Shown: positions 1 through 7,710, counted from the first letter of the stretch. The stretch is 21,024 bases of DNA from Candidatus Cloacimonadota bacterium (GCA_017995495.1 JAGOIS010000007.1:1-21024); one strand, 5' to 3'. Numbers and translations: made by a program. The notes: a model not told the origin generated them from the sequence alone.

Positions 1-35
1 CAGCCTGATCAAAGCCGCTCCGCCAAACAAAATTC

Positions 36-41
36 TTGACA
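36..41 (+). promoter_or_regulatory. Candidate -35 box upstream of tRNA-Leu
   Basis: A perfect TTGACA lies 39 bases before the tRNA. At 17-18 bases downstream the sequence is GATTTG or ATTTGG, a poor match to TATAAT, so only the -35 half is convincing. The same exact hexamer stands upstream of the lipoprotein gene at 4233 and of the V-ATPase operon. Confidence 0.35.
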
Positions 42-80
42 GCGGGGCCGTCCCACGGGATTTGGTTCTCACACGCAAGT

Positions 81-168
81 GCTGAAGTGGTGAAATTGGT
101 ATACACGCTAGTTTCAGGGACTAGTGAGCGATGAGCTCATGGGGGTTCGAGTCCCCCCTTCAGCACCA
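81..168 (+). tRNA. tRNA-Leu(CAG): tRNA-Leu, anticodon CAG
   Basis: The cloverleaf can be drawn by eye. The acceptor stem GCTGAAG (81-87) pairs with CTTCAGC (158-164), followed by discriminator A and an encoded CCA end (166-168). The anticodon stem CTAGT (108-112) pairs with ACTAG (120-124), and the seven-base loop carries CAG at 115-117. A long variable arm, TGAGC (125-129) with GCTCA (135-139), marks a class II tRNA. The T arm GGGGG/CCCCC (141-145 and 153-157) encloses TTCGAGT. CAG reads CTG, a major leucine codon in these GC-rich genes. Seven T bases follow directly (169-175) and may help end transcription. Confidence 0.97.
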
Positions 169-349
169 TTTTTTTGCCCCCGATCCGCCCTGAACCCTTT
201 CTGATTCACCCCCTGCCCGCCACCGCTTTTCTCTTTGGATAAAAAACTCCCTGTCACTCTGGAGAATCTCAGGACATTCAACACAAAAACATTGACGCCA
301 ATCGGCATTGGACAAATCCTTGTTCATAGTCTTAAAAACAGAGCGTAAT

Positions 350-859
350 ATGGAAGAATACCAAGTTTACCTGGACCAATTGAACATGATGCCCCATCCC
401 GAGGGAGGCTTTTACCGCCGCAACTGGCAATCCCAGCTCACCGGCGACCTGAAGGACCCCACCGGCAAGCTGGTCTTTCCAGACCGTTTGGCCGGATCCT
501 CCATTCTTTACCTGCTGCCCAAGACCATGGTCTGCCGCTGGCACCGGGTGCAATGCGACGAGATGTGGCACCACTATCTGGGCACGCCCCTGAAAATGTA
601 TCTGCTCTCCATCAAAGGCCTGGAGACGATCATCCTGGGTGCCGACGTCCCCGCCGGACAGCTTCCCCAGATCGCCATCCCGCGCCAGATCTGGATCGCG
701 GCCGAGTTGCTGGCCCCTGAAGGTTTCGCGTTCTGCGGCTGCACGCTGTGGCCGGCCTTTTCCTACACCGATTTTGAGATGGCCGAGCCCAGCGCCCTGG
801 CCGATGACTTTCCCGCCCACCGCGAACTGATCCAGCGCATTCAGAACCACCCCCAATAA
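350..859 (+). CDS. DUF985-type cupin protein
   Basis: This 169-residue soluble protein matches the DUF985 cupin family, often annotated as predicted sugar-epimerase-like cupins; the true reaction is unknown. The family hallmark HPEGG is at residues 16-20. A cupin metal-site-like stretch, W64-H65-R66 then D70-E71 and H74-H75, follows the strand SSILYLLP. The second half contains a typical late strand (GFAFCGCTLWPAFSY). An in-frame upstream ATG at 308 would add 14 residues with no family resemblance, so I prefer the ATG at 350, which has a GAG six bases upstream. The stop runs straight into the ribosome binding site of the next gene, so the two are probably co-transcribed. Confidence 0.85.
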   Translation: MEEYQVYLDQLNMMPHPEGGFYRRNWQSQLTGDLKDPTGKLVFPDRLAGSSILYLLPKTMVCRWHRVQCDEMWHHYLGTPLKMYLLSIKGLETIILGADVPAGQLPQIAIPRQIWIAAELLAPEGFAFCGCTLWPAFSYTDFEMAEPSALADDFPAHRELIQRIQNHPQ

Positions 860-873
860 GGAGCACGATACTT

Positions 874-2214
874 TTGGCAACCAAGATCTTCATTCTGGAC
901 ACCAACGTCCTCATCCACAACCCCCAGGCCCTATTTTCCTTTGCTGAAAACCATGTCGTGATCCCCATCGTGGTCATCGAAGAGATCGACCAGTTCAAAA
1001 AAGGCTTCGACGAAAAGAGCCGCAACGCGCGCCAGATCGCCCGTTATCTGGATTCCCTGCGTTCCCGCGGAAGCCTCCAGGCAGGCGTGATCATGGACAA
1101 TGGCGGCACCTTGCAGGTTTCGGTGAACAAAGACGTGACCGACACCGCCTCCCAGCTCTTTTTCCTGGATCGCATCGACAACCTGATCATCGGCACCGCG
1201 CTTTACTTCCAGCAGAAAAACCCCCAGGCGCTGGTCACCCTCGTTTCCAAAGACGCCAATGTGCGCATCAAAGCCGACAGCGTGGGCATCAACGCCGAAA
1301 ACTTCGAAACGGACAACATCAAATTTGAAGAGCTCTACACCGGCTGGGAAACCCAAGAGCTGGAGGACGAACAGTTCGACTCCCTCAACGGCAAAAAGTA
1401 CATCGCCAATACCTTTGAGGACATCTGCCCGAACCAGTTCATCCGCTTCTTCCGCAAATCCTCGCCCGAAAACGTCCGCACCCTGCGCTACAACAAATCC
1501 GCGAACGCCCTCTACGCCCTCCAGAGCTACGCCGGCCAGCAGGTTTACGGCATCAAGGCGCGGAATTTCGAACAGGAAATGGCGCTGGACCTGCTTTTGG
1601 ACGACACCGTCCGCCTTGTGAGCCTCTCCGGGATCGCCGGAACGGGCAAGACCCTGTTGGCGATGGCGGCCGGCCTGCAAAAGGTTGTGGAGGAGCAAAA
1701 GTACACCCGCCTGGTGATCTCCCGCCCCATCTCGCCATTGGGTCAGGACCTCGGCTACCTCCCCGGCACCAAGAGCGACAAAATAAACCCCTGGATGCAG
1801 CCCATCTACGACAACATGGACATCCTGCTGGCGCTGCACGAGGATATCAGGACCGAAAACTTCAAGGGCAAACGCAAGCCCAGCCTGGAGGATTTTTTGG
1901 ATTACGGCTTTCTGGAGCTGGAACCCCTCACATACATCCGCGGACGCAGCCTGCCAAACCAGTTCATCATCATCGACGAGGCCCAAAACCTCACCCCCCA
2001 CGAGATGAAAACCATCATCACCCGCGCCGGTGAAAACACCAAGCTCGTCCTCACCGGCGATCCCTACCAGATCGACATCCCCTACCTGGATTCCTCTTCC
2101 AACGGCCTTTCCGTGGCCGTGGAGAAACTCAGGCACGAGGACATCGTGGGCCACATCACCCTGGAAAAGGGCGAGCGCTCCCAACTGGCCGACCTGGCCG
2201 CAAAATTCTTCTGA
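874..2214 (+). CDS. PIN domain-PhoH family ATPase (PhoH2/YlaK type)
   Basis: This 446-residue protein joins an N-terminal PIN ribonuclease domain to a C-terminal PhoH P-loop ATPase, the layout of PhoH2 and YlaK proteins, described in mycobacteria as RNA helicase/RNases. PIN acidic residues are visible: D9 in the LDTNVLIHNP motif, E36-E37 in VVIEEID, and the D in VSKDANVRIKA near residue 126. The Walker A motif GIAGTGKT is at 253-260 and Walker B is FIIIDEAQNL. Downstream, LTGDPYQID is a typical PhoH motif. The start is TTG at 874, ten bases after AAGGAG (858-863). Length is normal for the family. No small antitoxin-like gene of the kind paired with mycobacterial phoH2 is seen; the upstream gene is a cupin. 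Confidence 0.93.
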   Translation: MATKIFILDTNVLIHNPQALFSFAENHVVIPIVVIEEIDQFKKGFDEKSRNARQIARYLDSLRSRGSLQAGVIMDNGGTLQVSVNKDVTDTASQLFFLDRIDNLIIGTALYFQQKNPQALVTLVSKDANVRIKADSVGINAENFETDNIKFEELYTGWETQELEDEQFDSLNGKKYIANTFEDICPNQFIRFFRKSSPENVRTLRYNKSANALYALQSYAGQQVYGIKARNFEQEMALDLLLDDTVRLVSLSGIAGTGKTLLAMAAGLQKVVEEQKYTRLVISRPISPLGQDLGYLPGTKSDKINPWMQPIYDNMDILLALHEDIRTENFKGKRKPSLEDFLDYGFLELEPLTYIRGRSLPNQFIIIDEAQNLTPHEMKTIITRAGENTKLVLTGDPYQIDIPYLDSSSNGLSVAVEKLRHEDIVGHITLEKGERSQLADLAAKFF

Positions 2215-2224
2215 GGAGCCTCAG

Positions 2225-4120
2225 ATGGCCGTTAAAGCTATCCGCGAACGCAGCTGGGTGGAGATCGACTTGGACGCCTTCCGGGCCAATCTGAGGGCCC
2301 TGAGGGACCTTCTGGGCAAGGATCAGGGCTTCATCCAGATAGTCAAGGCCGACGCCTACGGCCACGGCGCTCACGAGATCGCCAGGATCGCCCTCTCCGA
2401 GGGGGCTTTGGCGCTGGGCGTGGCCAATCCCGAAGAGGGCAAGCTGCTGAGGATCCAGGGGTTCAAGGCCCCCGTTCTGATCCTCTCACCCTCGCTTCCC
2501 GACGAGATCCCAGGCATTCTGGAGTATGACCTCTGGCCCACTCTGAGCGATCCGGCTTTTGCCCTTCAGCTCAACCAGGCCTGCGCTGAGCGGGGTATCA
2601 AGGGCAGGGTGAGCCTCAAACTGGACAGTGGGATGCACCGCGGCGATGCGCTGGCCGAAGATTTTGGCAGGCTTTGGAAAGCGGTGGCCAAACTGCCCCA
2701 CCTCCAAATCCAGAGTGTCTTTTCCCATTTTGCCGCCAGCGAGAGCGACATTGAGTTCAGCTGCGCCCAGGAGCGGGAATTCCTCTCCATCCTGTCCAAG
2801 CACAAGGTCAAGGCCCCCTGGATCCATCTGTCCAACAGCTCCGGTGTGGTGAACGGCCTCGCGAAGAGCGTTCCCGTCTGCCGTCTGGGCATCCTCAGCT
2901 ACGGCATATACACCCATCCCTCGCAGCTCAAAAAAATCACCCTGAAGCCGGTGATGACCTTCAAATCCACCGTCTCCCAGCTCAAGGAGGTCCCCGCCGG
3001 CGCCACCGTGGGCTACAACCGCTCCTGGCAGGCCTGCCGGCCCACCCGGATCGCGGTGATCCCGGTGGGTTATGCCGACGGCTACGACTTTTTGCTCTCC
3101 AACCGCGGAACCGTCGCCCTCAAAGGCGCGCTCTGTACCGTGATTGGCCGGGTTTCCATGGACCTGATCTGCGTGGACGCCACCGACGCCAAAGACGTCC
3201 GGATCGGCGACGAAGTGGTGCTGCTGGGCAATTCCGCGCCTGAACTGCGGGCGGAAAACCTCGCCGCGAGCTACGGTGGATCGGCCTATGAGCTGCTGTG
3301 CCAGGTGGGGCGCCGCGCGAAGCGCTATTACTATGAAGGCCGCCGCCTGGTGACCTCCTCGCCCCTCTCCCGGCGCGAGTTCGTCTCCTCCGACTATCCG
3401 GATTCCAAGCTCAGCCAGATCATCCAGGCCGCCATCTCCCAGCGCGTGAACAGCGAGGAAATGGGCGAGCTGATCTCGAGGGAGATCCTCCGCGTGTTCT
3501 TTTACAACCGCGACCGCGAGATCCTTTACCGGCGCGACTTCCGCCACCACATCAGCTTCTCGGGTTCCGCCGGTCCCCGCTATTGGCGCGCCAAAACCAC
3601 CCTCAGCTTCAGCAAAACACTTCAGAACGGCTGGTTCACAGTGGCCTGCGCCACTTCCGAGGCGGCCCTCAAAGCCTATTTCAAGCGCCGCGACGTGGAA
3701 TACCGCTGGCTGATGGACGCCAATTTCGAGCTCAGCCCCCAGGCTTTTTCCCTCTCCTCGGTGCGCATCAACGGCCTCGAACTGGACACCAAGATCCAGT
3801 TCAAACACGACTGCATGGAGATCCGTTGCTCCCATCCCGAGCTCAAAAACCTGGTGGGTTCCGAGGTCCGCTACGAAATCGACACCCTCACCCTCTATCC
3901 CCGTTCCTCGCATCAACTCAGCGTTTTCATCACCGAGCTCACCCACGGCGTGAAGATCAGCTTCACCCATCCCCCGGAGCTGGACCAGATCGAGTGCGTG
4001 CCTGTCTTTGCCGGCCAGAACAAGTATCCCCGCGTCTCCACTTCCAAACGCACCATCACCGTCTCCACCAAAGCCGAAGAGTGGGTCTTCCCCCAAAGCG
4101 GAGTCGTTTTCGCCTATTAG
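2225..4120 (+). CDS. alr: Alanine racemase with long unknown C-terminal extension
   Basis: Residues 1 to about 372 form a fold-type III PLP alanine racemase, which interconverts L- and D-alanine for peptidoglycan. The PLP lysine is K41 in IVKADAYGHGAHE. The second-domain motifs VGYNRSW (catalytic tyrosine region), IPVGYADGY and GRVSMDLICVDATD are present. The protein is 631 residues against roughly 370 usual, so about 260 residues follow the racemase core. This tail (from about RRLVTSSPLS) is well-behaved soluble sequence with motifs such as FFYNRDREILYRRDF, EYRWLMDANFEL, VFITELTHGVKISF and WVFPQSGVVF; I do not recognise it. The start ATG at 2225 follows GAGGAGCC and lies 10 bases after the phoH stop, so it belongs to the same operon. 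The same reading frame is open further upstream, but that part overlaps phoH and is spurious. Confidence 0.93.
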   Translation: MAVKAIRERSWVEIDLDAFRANLRALRDLLGKDQGFIQIVKADAYGHGAHEIARIALSEGALALGVANPEEGKLLRIQGFKAPVLILSPSLPDEIPGILEYDLWPTLSDPAFALQLNQACAERGIKGRVSLKLDSGMHRGDALAEDFGRLWKAVAKLPHLQIQSVFSHFAASESDIEFSCAQEREFLSILSKHKVKAPWIHLSNSSGVVNGLAKSVPVCRLGILSYGIYTHPSQLKKITLKPVMTFKSTVSQLKEVPAGATVGYNRSWQACRPTRIAVIPVGYADGYDFLLSNRGTVALKGALCTVIGRVSMDLICVDATDAKDVRIGDEVVLLGNSAPELRAENLAASYGGSAYELLCQVGRRAKRYYYEGRRLVTSSPLSRREFVSSDYPDSKLSQIIQAAISQRVNSEEMGELISREILRVFFYNRDREILYRRDFRHHISFSGSAGPRYWRAKTTLSFSKTLQNGWFTVACATSEAALKAYFKRRDVEYRWLMDANFELSPQAFSLSSVRINGLELDTKIQFKHDCMEIRCSHPELKNLVGSEVRYEIDTLTLYPRSSHQLSVFITELTHGVKISFTHPPELDQIECVPVFAGQNKYPRVSTSKRTITVSTKAEEWVFPQSGVVFAY

Positions 4121-4185
4121 GCCAGCCTTGATTCCAGCGGACAGATCCCATATTTTCCAAAATGTAATATGAATAAATAAATAAC

Positions 4186-4214
4186 TTGACACATTCCGGC
4201 GATATCCGTATGTC
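4186..4214 (+). promoter_or_regulatory. Promoter candidate for lipoprotein gene
   Basis: TTGACA (4186-4191), a 17-base spacer and TATGTC (4209-4214) sit in an AT-rich gap just before the lipoprotein at 4233. The -35 is perfect and the -10 is weak. The intergenic AT-richness, unlike the flanking genes, supports a promoter. Confidence 0.5.
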
Positions 4215-4232
4215 GACATCAAGGAATCGCCT

Positions 4233-4907
4233 ATGAAAACACTGGCCAAGATCGCTTTGTTTGCTTTTCTCGTATTGCTGGCGGCCTGCACAGAGATTCG
4301 TGTGAATTCCTATGCCGACCTCAGCATCCAGGAAACGGCCGTCCCCCTCTGGCCTGAGCGGCTGGAGGTTTCCTCCCATATTGGGAGCTGCGCCGATCTG
4401 TTGAGGCTTTCGGGTTATCTCCAGAACGAGCAGGAAGTCTATAGACTGGACGTGTTTGCCAAAGCCGATCTGGGCCTTCTGCCCTGGCTGGATGCCTGTG
4501 TGAAACAGAATTATGGGGACTCATACGGGGCCTGGGCTGGCGTGAAAGCCCTGCTGATCCACAAAGACAAATTCTATCTCGCGCTGAAACCCTCCTACAG
4601 CTATATCAGCGACAACTACCGGGGTGACTACAAAGTGAAAGCCGAAGGCGCGGAAGCCCACCTGCTCGGCTCATATCTGCTGGGAAAGAGCGCCGTGCTG
4701 ACCCTGGCGGGCCGGGGGAGCTGGCACCACCTTAGCTTTGAAGGGCACCAGGGTGATTTCTGGCAGTGGGGCGTGGGCGCGAATATCAAAAAGGAAGTTG
4801 GGATCTTTTACTATATGCCGGAGCTCGGTTTGGGATTCATGAGGCCGCCGGACAAGGAGTGGTCGCCCCTCCCCTTTGTCGGCATCGGCCTGGGGGTGAA
4901 GCTTTGA
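4233..4907 (+). CDS. Predicted lipoprotein, unknown function
   Basis: This 224-residue protein begins with a type II signal peptide: a lysine-containing N-terminus, a hydrophobic stretch and the lipobox LAAC with Cys19 as the lipidated residue. The mature part alternates short hydrophobic and polar strands with glycines and aromatics (for example KFYLALKPSYSYIS and LGLGFMRPPDKEW). It ends in a strand-like VGIGLGVKL, which suggests a small beta-barrel or beta-sandwich in the envelope; that is inference. I do not recognise a named family. The start is supported by AAGGA (4221-4225), seven bases before the ATG. It stands alone behind its own promoter, with a similar lipoprotein 32 bases downstream. 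Confidence 0.8.
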   Translation: MKTLAKIALFAFLVLLAACTEIRVNSYADLSIQETAVPLWPERLEVSSHIGSCADLLRLSGYLQNEQEVYRLDVFAKADLGLLPWLDACVKQNYGDSYGAWAGVKALLIHKDKFYLALKPSYSYISDNYRGDYKVKAEGAEAHLLGSYLLGKSAVLTLAGRGSWHHLSFEGHQGDFWQWGVGANIKKEVGIFYYMPELGLGFMRPPDKEWSPLPFVGIGLGVKL

Positions 4908-4939
4908 GGCCGCCAATTTTGGGCCCTGAGGTGGCAACC

Positions 4940-5707
4940 ATGTTCAGGAAAGTGGTCACAGCGCTGTTGGCGCTGCTGCTCCTGGCGGGCTGCGCGGTGG
5001 TGGACGTTTCCATGACCGAAACGGCCCTGCCCCCCAGCCAGGAAGGGACGGAGTATTCGCCTTATTTCTGTTTGGGCGGCCTCCTCACGCGGGAATTTTT
5101 GAGTGAGATGAATGACTCCAAGCACGCGAAGAGCGGCGAATATATGGCCCTTCCGCTGTACCTTGCTTTCACCTCCCGGGTGGGCATCCTGGTCACAAGT
5201 CCCGTCTCCGCGCGAAGTGAGGTCACAGCCAAGGCCTATCTGTCCCCCGTGCTCAATCTGGGCGCCAAACTGGGATACAAACAGGTGCTCTGGCAGGGGT
5301 CCGCGCCCGCCCCGTCGGGTGAATCACCGGTTCGATCCTGCCTTGCCCTTCAGCCCGCGCTGAATGTGATGGTGCCTCTCGTGATGGATGATGAAGAGTT
5401 GGAAACCGGGGGGCGTCAGCTGCTGGCAGGCGCGGAGTGTTTGCTGATGTATTCCCGCTACCGGAACGTGGAGAGCATCACCACCTACGGCCTGCGTCTC
5501 GGCTGGCAAAAGGAATGGGGGTACAAGTCCGGAGACCTTACCCTGAGGGAGGACATCCCCTGCCTCAGCCTGGCTGCCAACCGGAGTTTCCCCTCCAGGA
5601 ATGGCTTGGGACTGATCCCGGGAATTGGGGTGACCGTGCAGCCCGATGAAGCAGGCCTGCCCGTCCTGCTCCCCTTTTTCAATCTGGGCTTGACATTCCC
5701 TCAGTAG
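4940..5707 (+). CDS. Second predicted lipoprotein, possible paralogue of the preceding one
   Basis: This 255-residue protein has a type II signal peptide with lipobox LAGC and Cys18. Just after the lipobox both this and the preceding protein carry a D-x-S..ETA-x-P pattern, and both end in a run of glycine-rich beta strands (GLGLIPGIG here). They probably share ancestry; an alignment would settle it. The start is the ATG at 4940 with GAGGTGG about ten bases upstream. A longer open frame starting at 4766 would read into the previous gene and lose the signal peptide, so I rejected it. No named family is recognised. The two genes are probably one transcript. Confidence 0.78.
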   Translation: MFRKVVTALLALLLLAGCAVVDVSMTETALPPSQEGTEYSPYFCLGGLLTREFLSEMNDSKHAKSGEYMALPLYLAFTSRVGILVTSPVSARSEVTAKAYLSPVLNLGAKLGYKQVLWQGSAPAPSGESPVRSCLALQPALNVMVPLVMDDEELETGGRQLLAGAECLLMYSRYRNVESITTYGLRLGWQKEWGYKSGDLTLREDIPCLSLAANRSFPSRNGLGLIPGIGVTVQPDEAGLPVLLPFFNLGLTFPQ

Positions 5708-5733
5708 GCCAAGCCTCTTTTATCGCACCCTGG

Positions 5734-5886
5734 TTGGAGTTCAAGCCGGCAAAACAAGTTTCAAGCCTTCCGCCATTGCCTGGCCGGCTTGGACTTTAGA
5801 CAGCGCGGTTAGCTGTTCGCTTGAAGTCCAAAGCGCTTTCGAGTCGCAGCAAGGTTTGTCATCGAACTGGGCGCTTTGAACTCCAA
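5734..5886. repeat. Nested inverted repeats between convergent genes
   Basis: An outer 11-bp pair, TTGGAGTTCAA (5734-5744) and TTGAACTCCAA (5876-5886), surrounds an inner 8-bp pair, TTGGACTT (5789-5796) and AAGTCCAA (5824-5831). The inner pair encloses ACAGC/GCTGT (5800-5804 and 5812-5816). It fills the gap between two convergent genes, so it may act as a two-way terminator. The GGAGT/GGACT words resemble the dispersed repeat at 7311 and 7493. Confidence 0.6.
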
Positions 5887-5902
5887 GCTGGGTGGATAAA
5901 GC

Positions 5903-6895
5903 TCAGCCCGGACCCTCCATCTGGCGTCGCACCTGTTCGGCCTGGTGGCGTTCATCCCGGCAGGTTTGGATGGCGCGGGAGTAGCGGCTGTTTTTGGGAG
6001 CGAGTTCGAGGGCGCGGACGAAGTTTTCGATGGCGTTGTCGTATGCGCCGGAGTACATTTGGATGAGGCCGAGGTCGTAGAAGGCTTTGGCGGTTGATTT
6101 GGGCGGAATTCCCTGTTTGAGGGCGGCCGCGGCGAGGATGTCCATGGCGCGTTCGAATTCGCCGACCACCACCATCTGGTGGGCGGTTTTGAGCTCCGGG
6201 AGGTACTTGTTGTCCAGCTCAAAGGTGGCGGAGACGTTCACGTAGTAAGGCGCCACGGCGCGGATGAACTGGCGTGAGAGCTCGTTCACGCAAACGTTGT
6301 AGAGAAAGGTGTTGTCGATCCGGGGCGGCTGCTGGTCCTCGGCGCTTTTGGCATCCGCATGGCTGGTCTCGAAGCGTTTGTTGGCGATCACGGCCGAGGT
6401 CTGGACGTCCAGGATCTGGATGTTCACGCCCAGATGGTGGGTGCCGGTGCGGGTGTGTTTGAGCACCTCGTATTCCTGGCCAGTTTTATCTTTTTTGGTC
6501 ACCGTTTCGCTGCTGATCTCCTCCTTGTATTCGTCGCGGGTCACCCTACCCACCACCAACGCGGCGGCCCCGATGAAGCTGCCCAGCCGCGGAGCGCTGT
6601 CTTCATCCACGAAGCCGCTCCAGGAGAGCTGGTGTTCCTGGAGGATGGCCTGAAGGTAGGCGCGGTCCAACACGGTCTCAAAATACTCGCTTTCGATCAG
6701 GCGGGCGGTGAAGGCGTCGCGGATGTCCTGGGCGCGGAACCACTGATGGGGAGGGCCCCAGATGTCGCCTACGGCGATGGTCGTGTAGGCGTGGAGGTTC
6801 ACCTCCGCCGGCCGGAGGATGGCCATGTTCACGCTCTGGGTGGCGCAGCCGGCCAAAACCAGCGCTAGCGCCCCCAGGATCAGCTTTGTTTTCAT
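5903..6895 (-). CDS. Lipoprotein with C-terminal TPR-like segment
   Basis: This 330-residue protein starts MKTKLILGALALVLAGC, a clear type II signal peptide with lipobox LAGC, so it is probably anchored in the envelope. The segment PAEVNLHAYTTIAVGDIWG and the later LVVGRVTRDEYKEE and VNIQILDVQTSAVIANKRF resemble CsgG/DUF6340-like lipoproteins, an uncertain assignment. The last 80 or so residues contain a helical repeat (KAFYDLGLIQMYSGAYDNA then FVRALELAPKN) typical of TPRs. I chose the ATG at 6895 because GAAGGAAGAAG precedes it and it places the signal peptide correctly. An ATG 39 bases further upstream gives a charged leader that would spoil the signal. Confidence 0.8.
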   Translation of the reverse strand: MKTKLILGALALVLAGCATQSVNMAILRPAEVNLHAYTTIAVGDIWGPPHQWFRAQDIRDAFTARLIESEYFETVLDRAYLQAILQEHQLSWSGFVDEDSAPRLGSFIGAAALVVGRVTRDEYKEEISSETVTKKDKTGQEYEVLKHTRTGTHHLGVNIQILDVQTSAVIANKRFETSHADAKSAEDQQPPRIDNTFLYNVCVNELSRQFIRAVAPYYVNVSATFELDNKYLPELKTAHQMVVVGEFERAMDILAAAALKQGIPPKSTAKAFYDLGLIQMYSGAYDNAIENFVRALELAPKNSRYSRAIQTCRDERHQAEQVRRQMEGPG

Positions 6896-6934
6896 CTTCT
6901 TCTTCCTTCTTGCGTTCTGCGGCCTACGGTTCAC

Positions 6935-6963
6935 AATTTATCCGGCCCCGCCCAGCCTGTCCA
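6935..6963 (-). promoter_or_regulatory. Promoter candidate for the TPR lipoprotein gene
   Basis: Read on the minus strand, TGGACA (6963-6958), a 17-base spacer and TAAATT (6940-6935) lie 40 bases before the start at 6895. Five of six bases match the -35 consensus and four of six the -10. Confidence 0.4.
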
Positions 6964-7151
6964 CAAAAATATTACCCCCCGTGCGGGGAAAGCCTGTGAA
7001 AAAGCTCGCCGCAGCCGCCCCGGATGCAGTTCTTAGCCACTTCCTGCCTGCTTCCGCCCCCACTTCCCCGCCAGGCAGGAACTGAGGCGGACCAGTGGCG
7101 AAGGGACAGCGCCCGGGCCAGGTGATCTCCCGGTCAGAACCCCCTGAGCCC

Positions 7152-7234
7152 CAGCTGATCCGCCACTGCCCTGCCTCCCGTTAACCACCCGTTTAACCAT
7201 GGGGAGGCTGACGGGAGGCCGATGAGAGGCGAAC
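7152..7234. repeat. Dispersed palindromic repeat, copy 1
   Basis: This stretch of about 83 bases starts CAGCTGATCCGCC and contains CCTCCCGT (7174-7181) with its exact reverse complement ACGGGAGG (7211-7218) around TTAACCACCCGTTTAACCA. A related copy lies at 17247-17326, with the same order of blocks: CAGCTG-TCCGCC, CCTCCC-TTAAC-ACCCG-AACCA, GGGAGG, and a final AGAGGCG. Confidence 0.75.
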
Positions 7235-7264
7235 AGGGGAAGGATTTGGGCGAAAAAGGGTGAC

Positions 7265-7301
7265 GGGGGTGAAAGGGTGGAAGGGTGGAAGGGTGAAAGG
7301 G
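7265..7301 (+). repeat. Five G-tracts at 8-base period (G-quadruplex motif)
   Basis: GGG blocks recur at 7267, 7275, 7283, 7291 and 7299, each separated by five bases (TGAAA or TGGAA). Four or more G-tracts with loops under seven bases is the standard quadruplex-forming pattern, here on the + strand. It is equally an 8-bp tandem repeat. Confidence 0.75.
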
Positions 7302-7310
7302 TGTAACATA

Positions 7311-7352
7311 GCTGGAGTCCAGCGAAAAACGAGCTTGGACTACAGCAGGGCC
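7311..7352. repeat. Dispersed TGGAGTCC/TGGACT repeat, copy A
   Basis: The block starts GCTGGAGTCCAGCGA and ends GGACTACAGCAGGGCC. It is nearly identical in its outer parts to the copy at 7493-7536, with a divergent centre. Its halves are roughly inverted, so it can fold. Confidence 0.75.
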
Positions 7353-7460
7353 CCGGCATTTTTCCCCTACGGATTCAACGGATTTAACTGATGATACGGA
7401 TTACAAGGATTCAACTTTACAACGCCCCGCCCCGAACCCGTCATTCCGGAACGCAGTGAC

Positions 7461-7486
7461 GGAATCCAGACAAGGCGGGAATAGCC
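7461..7486. repeat. Exact 26-bp direct repeat, first copy
   Basis: The 26 bases starting GGAATCCAGACAAGG and ending GGGAATAGCC occur again unchanged at 7608-7633. The upstream context CGTCATTCCGGAACG...GTGACGGAATCC resembles the GTCATTCC...GGAATCC palindromic elements scattered in many bacterial genomes. Confidence 0.85.
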
Positions 7487-7492
7487 GAATCC

Positions 7493-7536
7493 GCTGGAGT
7501 CCAGCGAGTGCGGCGAGCATGGACTACAGCAGGGCC
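7493..7536. repeat. Dispersed TGGAGTCC/TGGACT repeat, copy B
   Basis: This second copy of the element at 7311-7352 has the same GCTGGAGTCCAGCGA left end and GGACTACAGCAGGGCC right end, two bases longer in the middle. Confidence 0.75.
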
Positions 7537-7607
7537 GGTATAGCCATTATCATACGGATTAACGGATTGAACGGATTAACTGATTTATTATTCCACCACC
7601 CCGCCCC

Positions 7608-7633
7608 GGAATCCAGACAAGGCGGGAATAGCC
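7608..7633. repeat. Exact 26-bp direct repeat, second copy
   Basis: This is identical to 7461-7486. Both copies sit a short distance after a CCCCGCCCCG word, which suggests that a longer block was duplicated and then diverged. Confidence 0.85.
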
Positions 7634-7710
7634 AATGTGACACGGAAGCGGTGACGATGCAGGCTGCGCCTGGATCGGCACCTTACCAGGGCATTACCCG
7701 GACGGGCTGG

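Noticed and set aside
931..2184. Open frame of 417 codons on the minus strand opposite the phoH gene
   Set aside because: It is antisense to a well-supported PIN-PhoH protein and has no motifs or start signals of its own.
2486..4291. Open frame of 601 codons on the minus strand opposite alr
   Set aside because: It is a shadow of the strongly biased codon use in alr. The composition (many Gly, Ala, His, Val, Asp) is typical of antisense frames.
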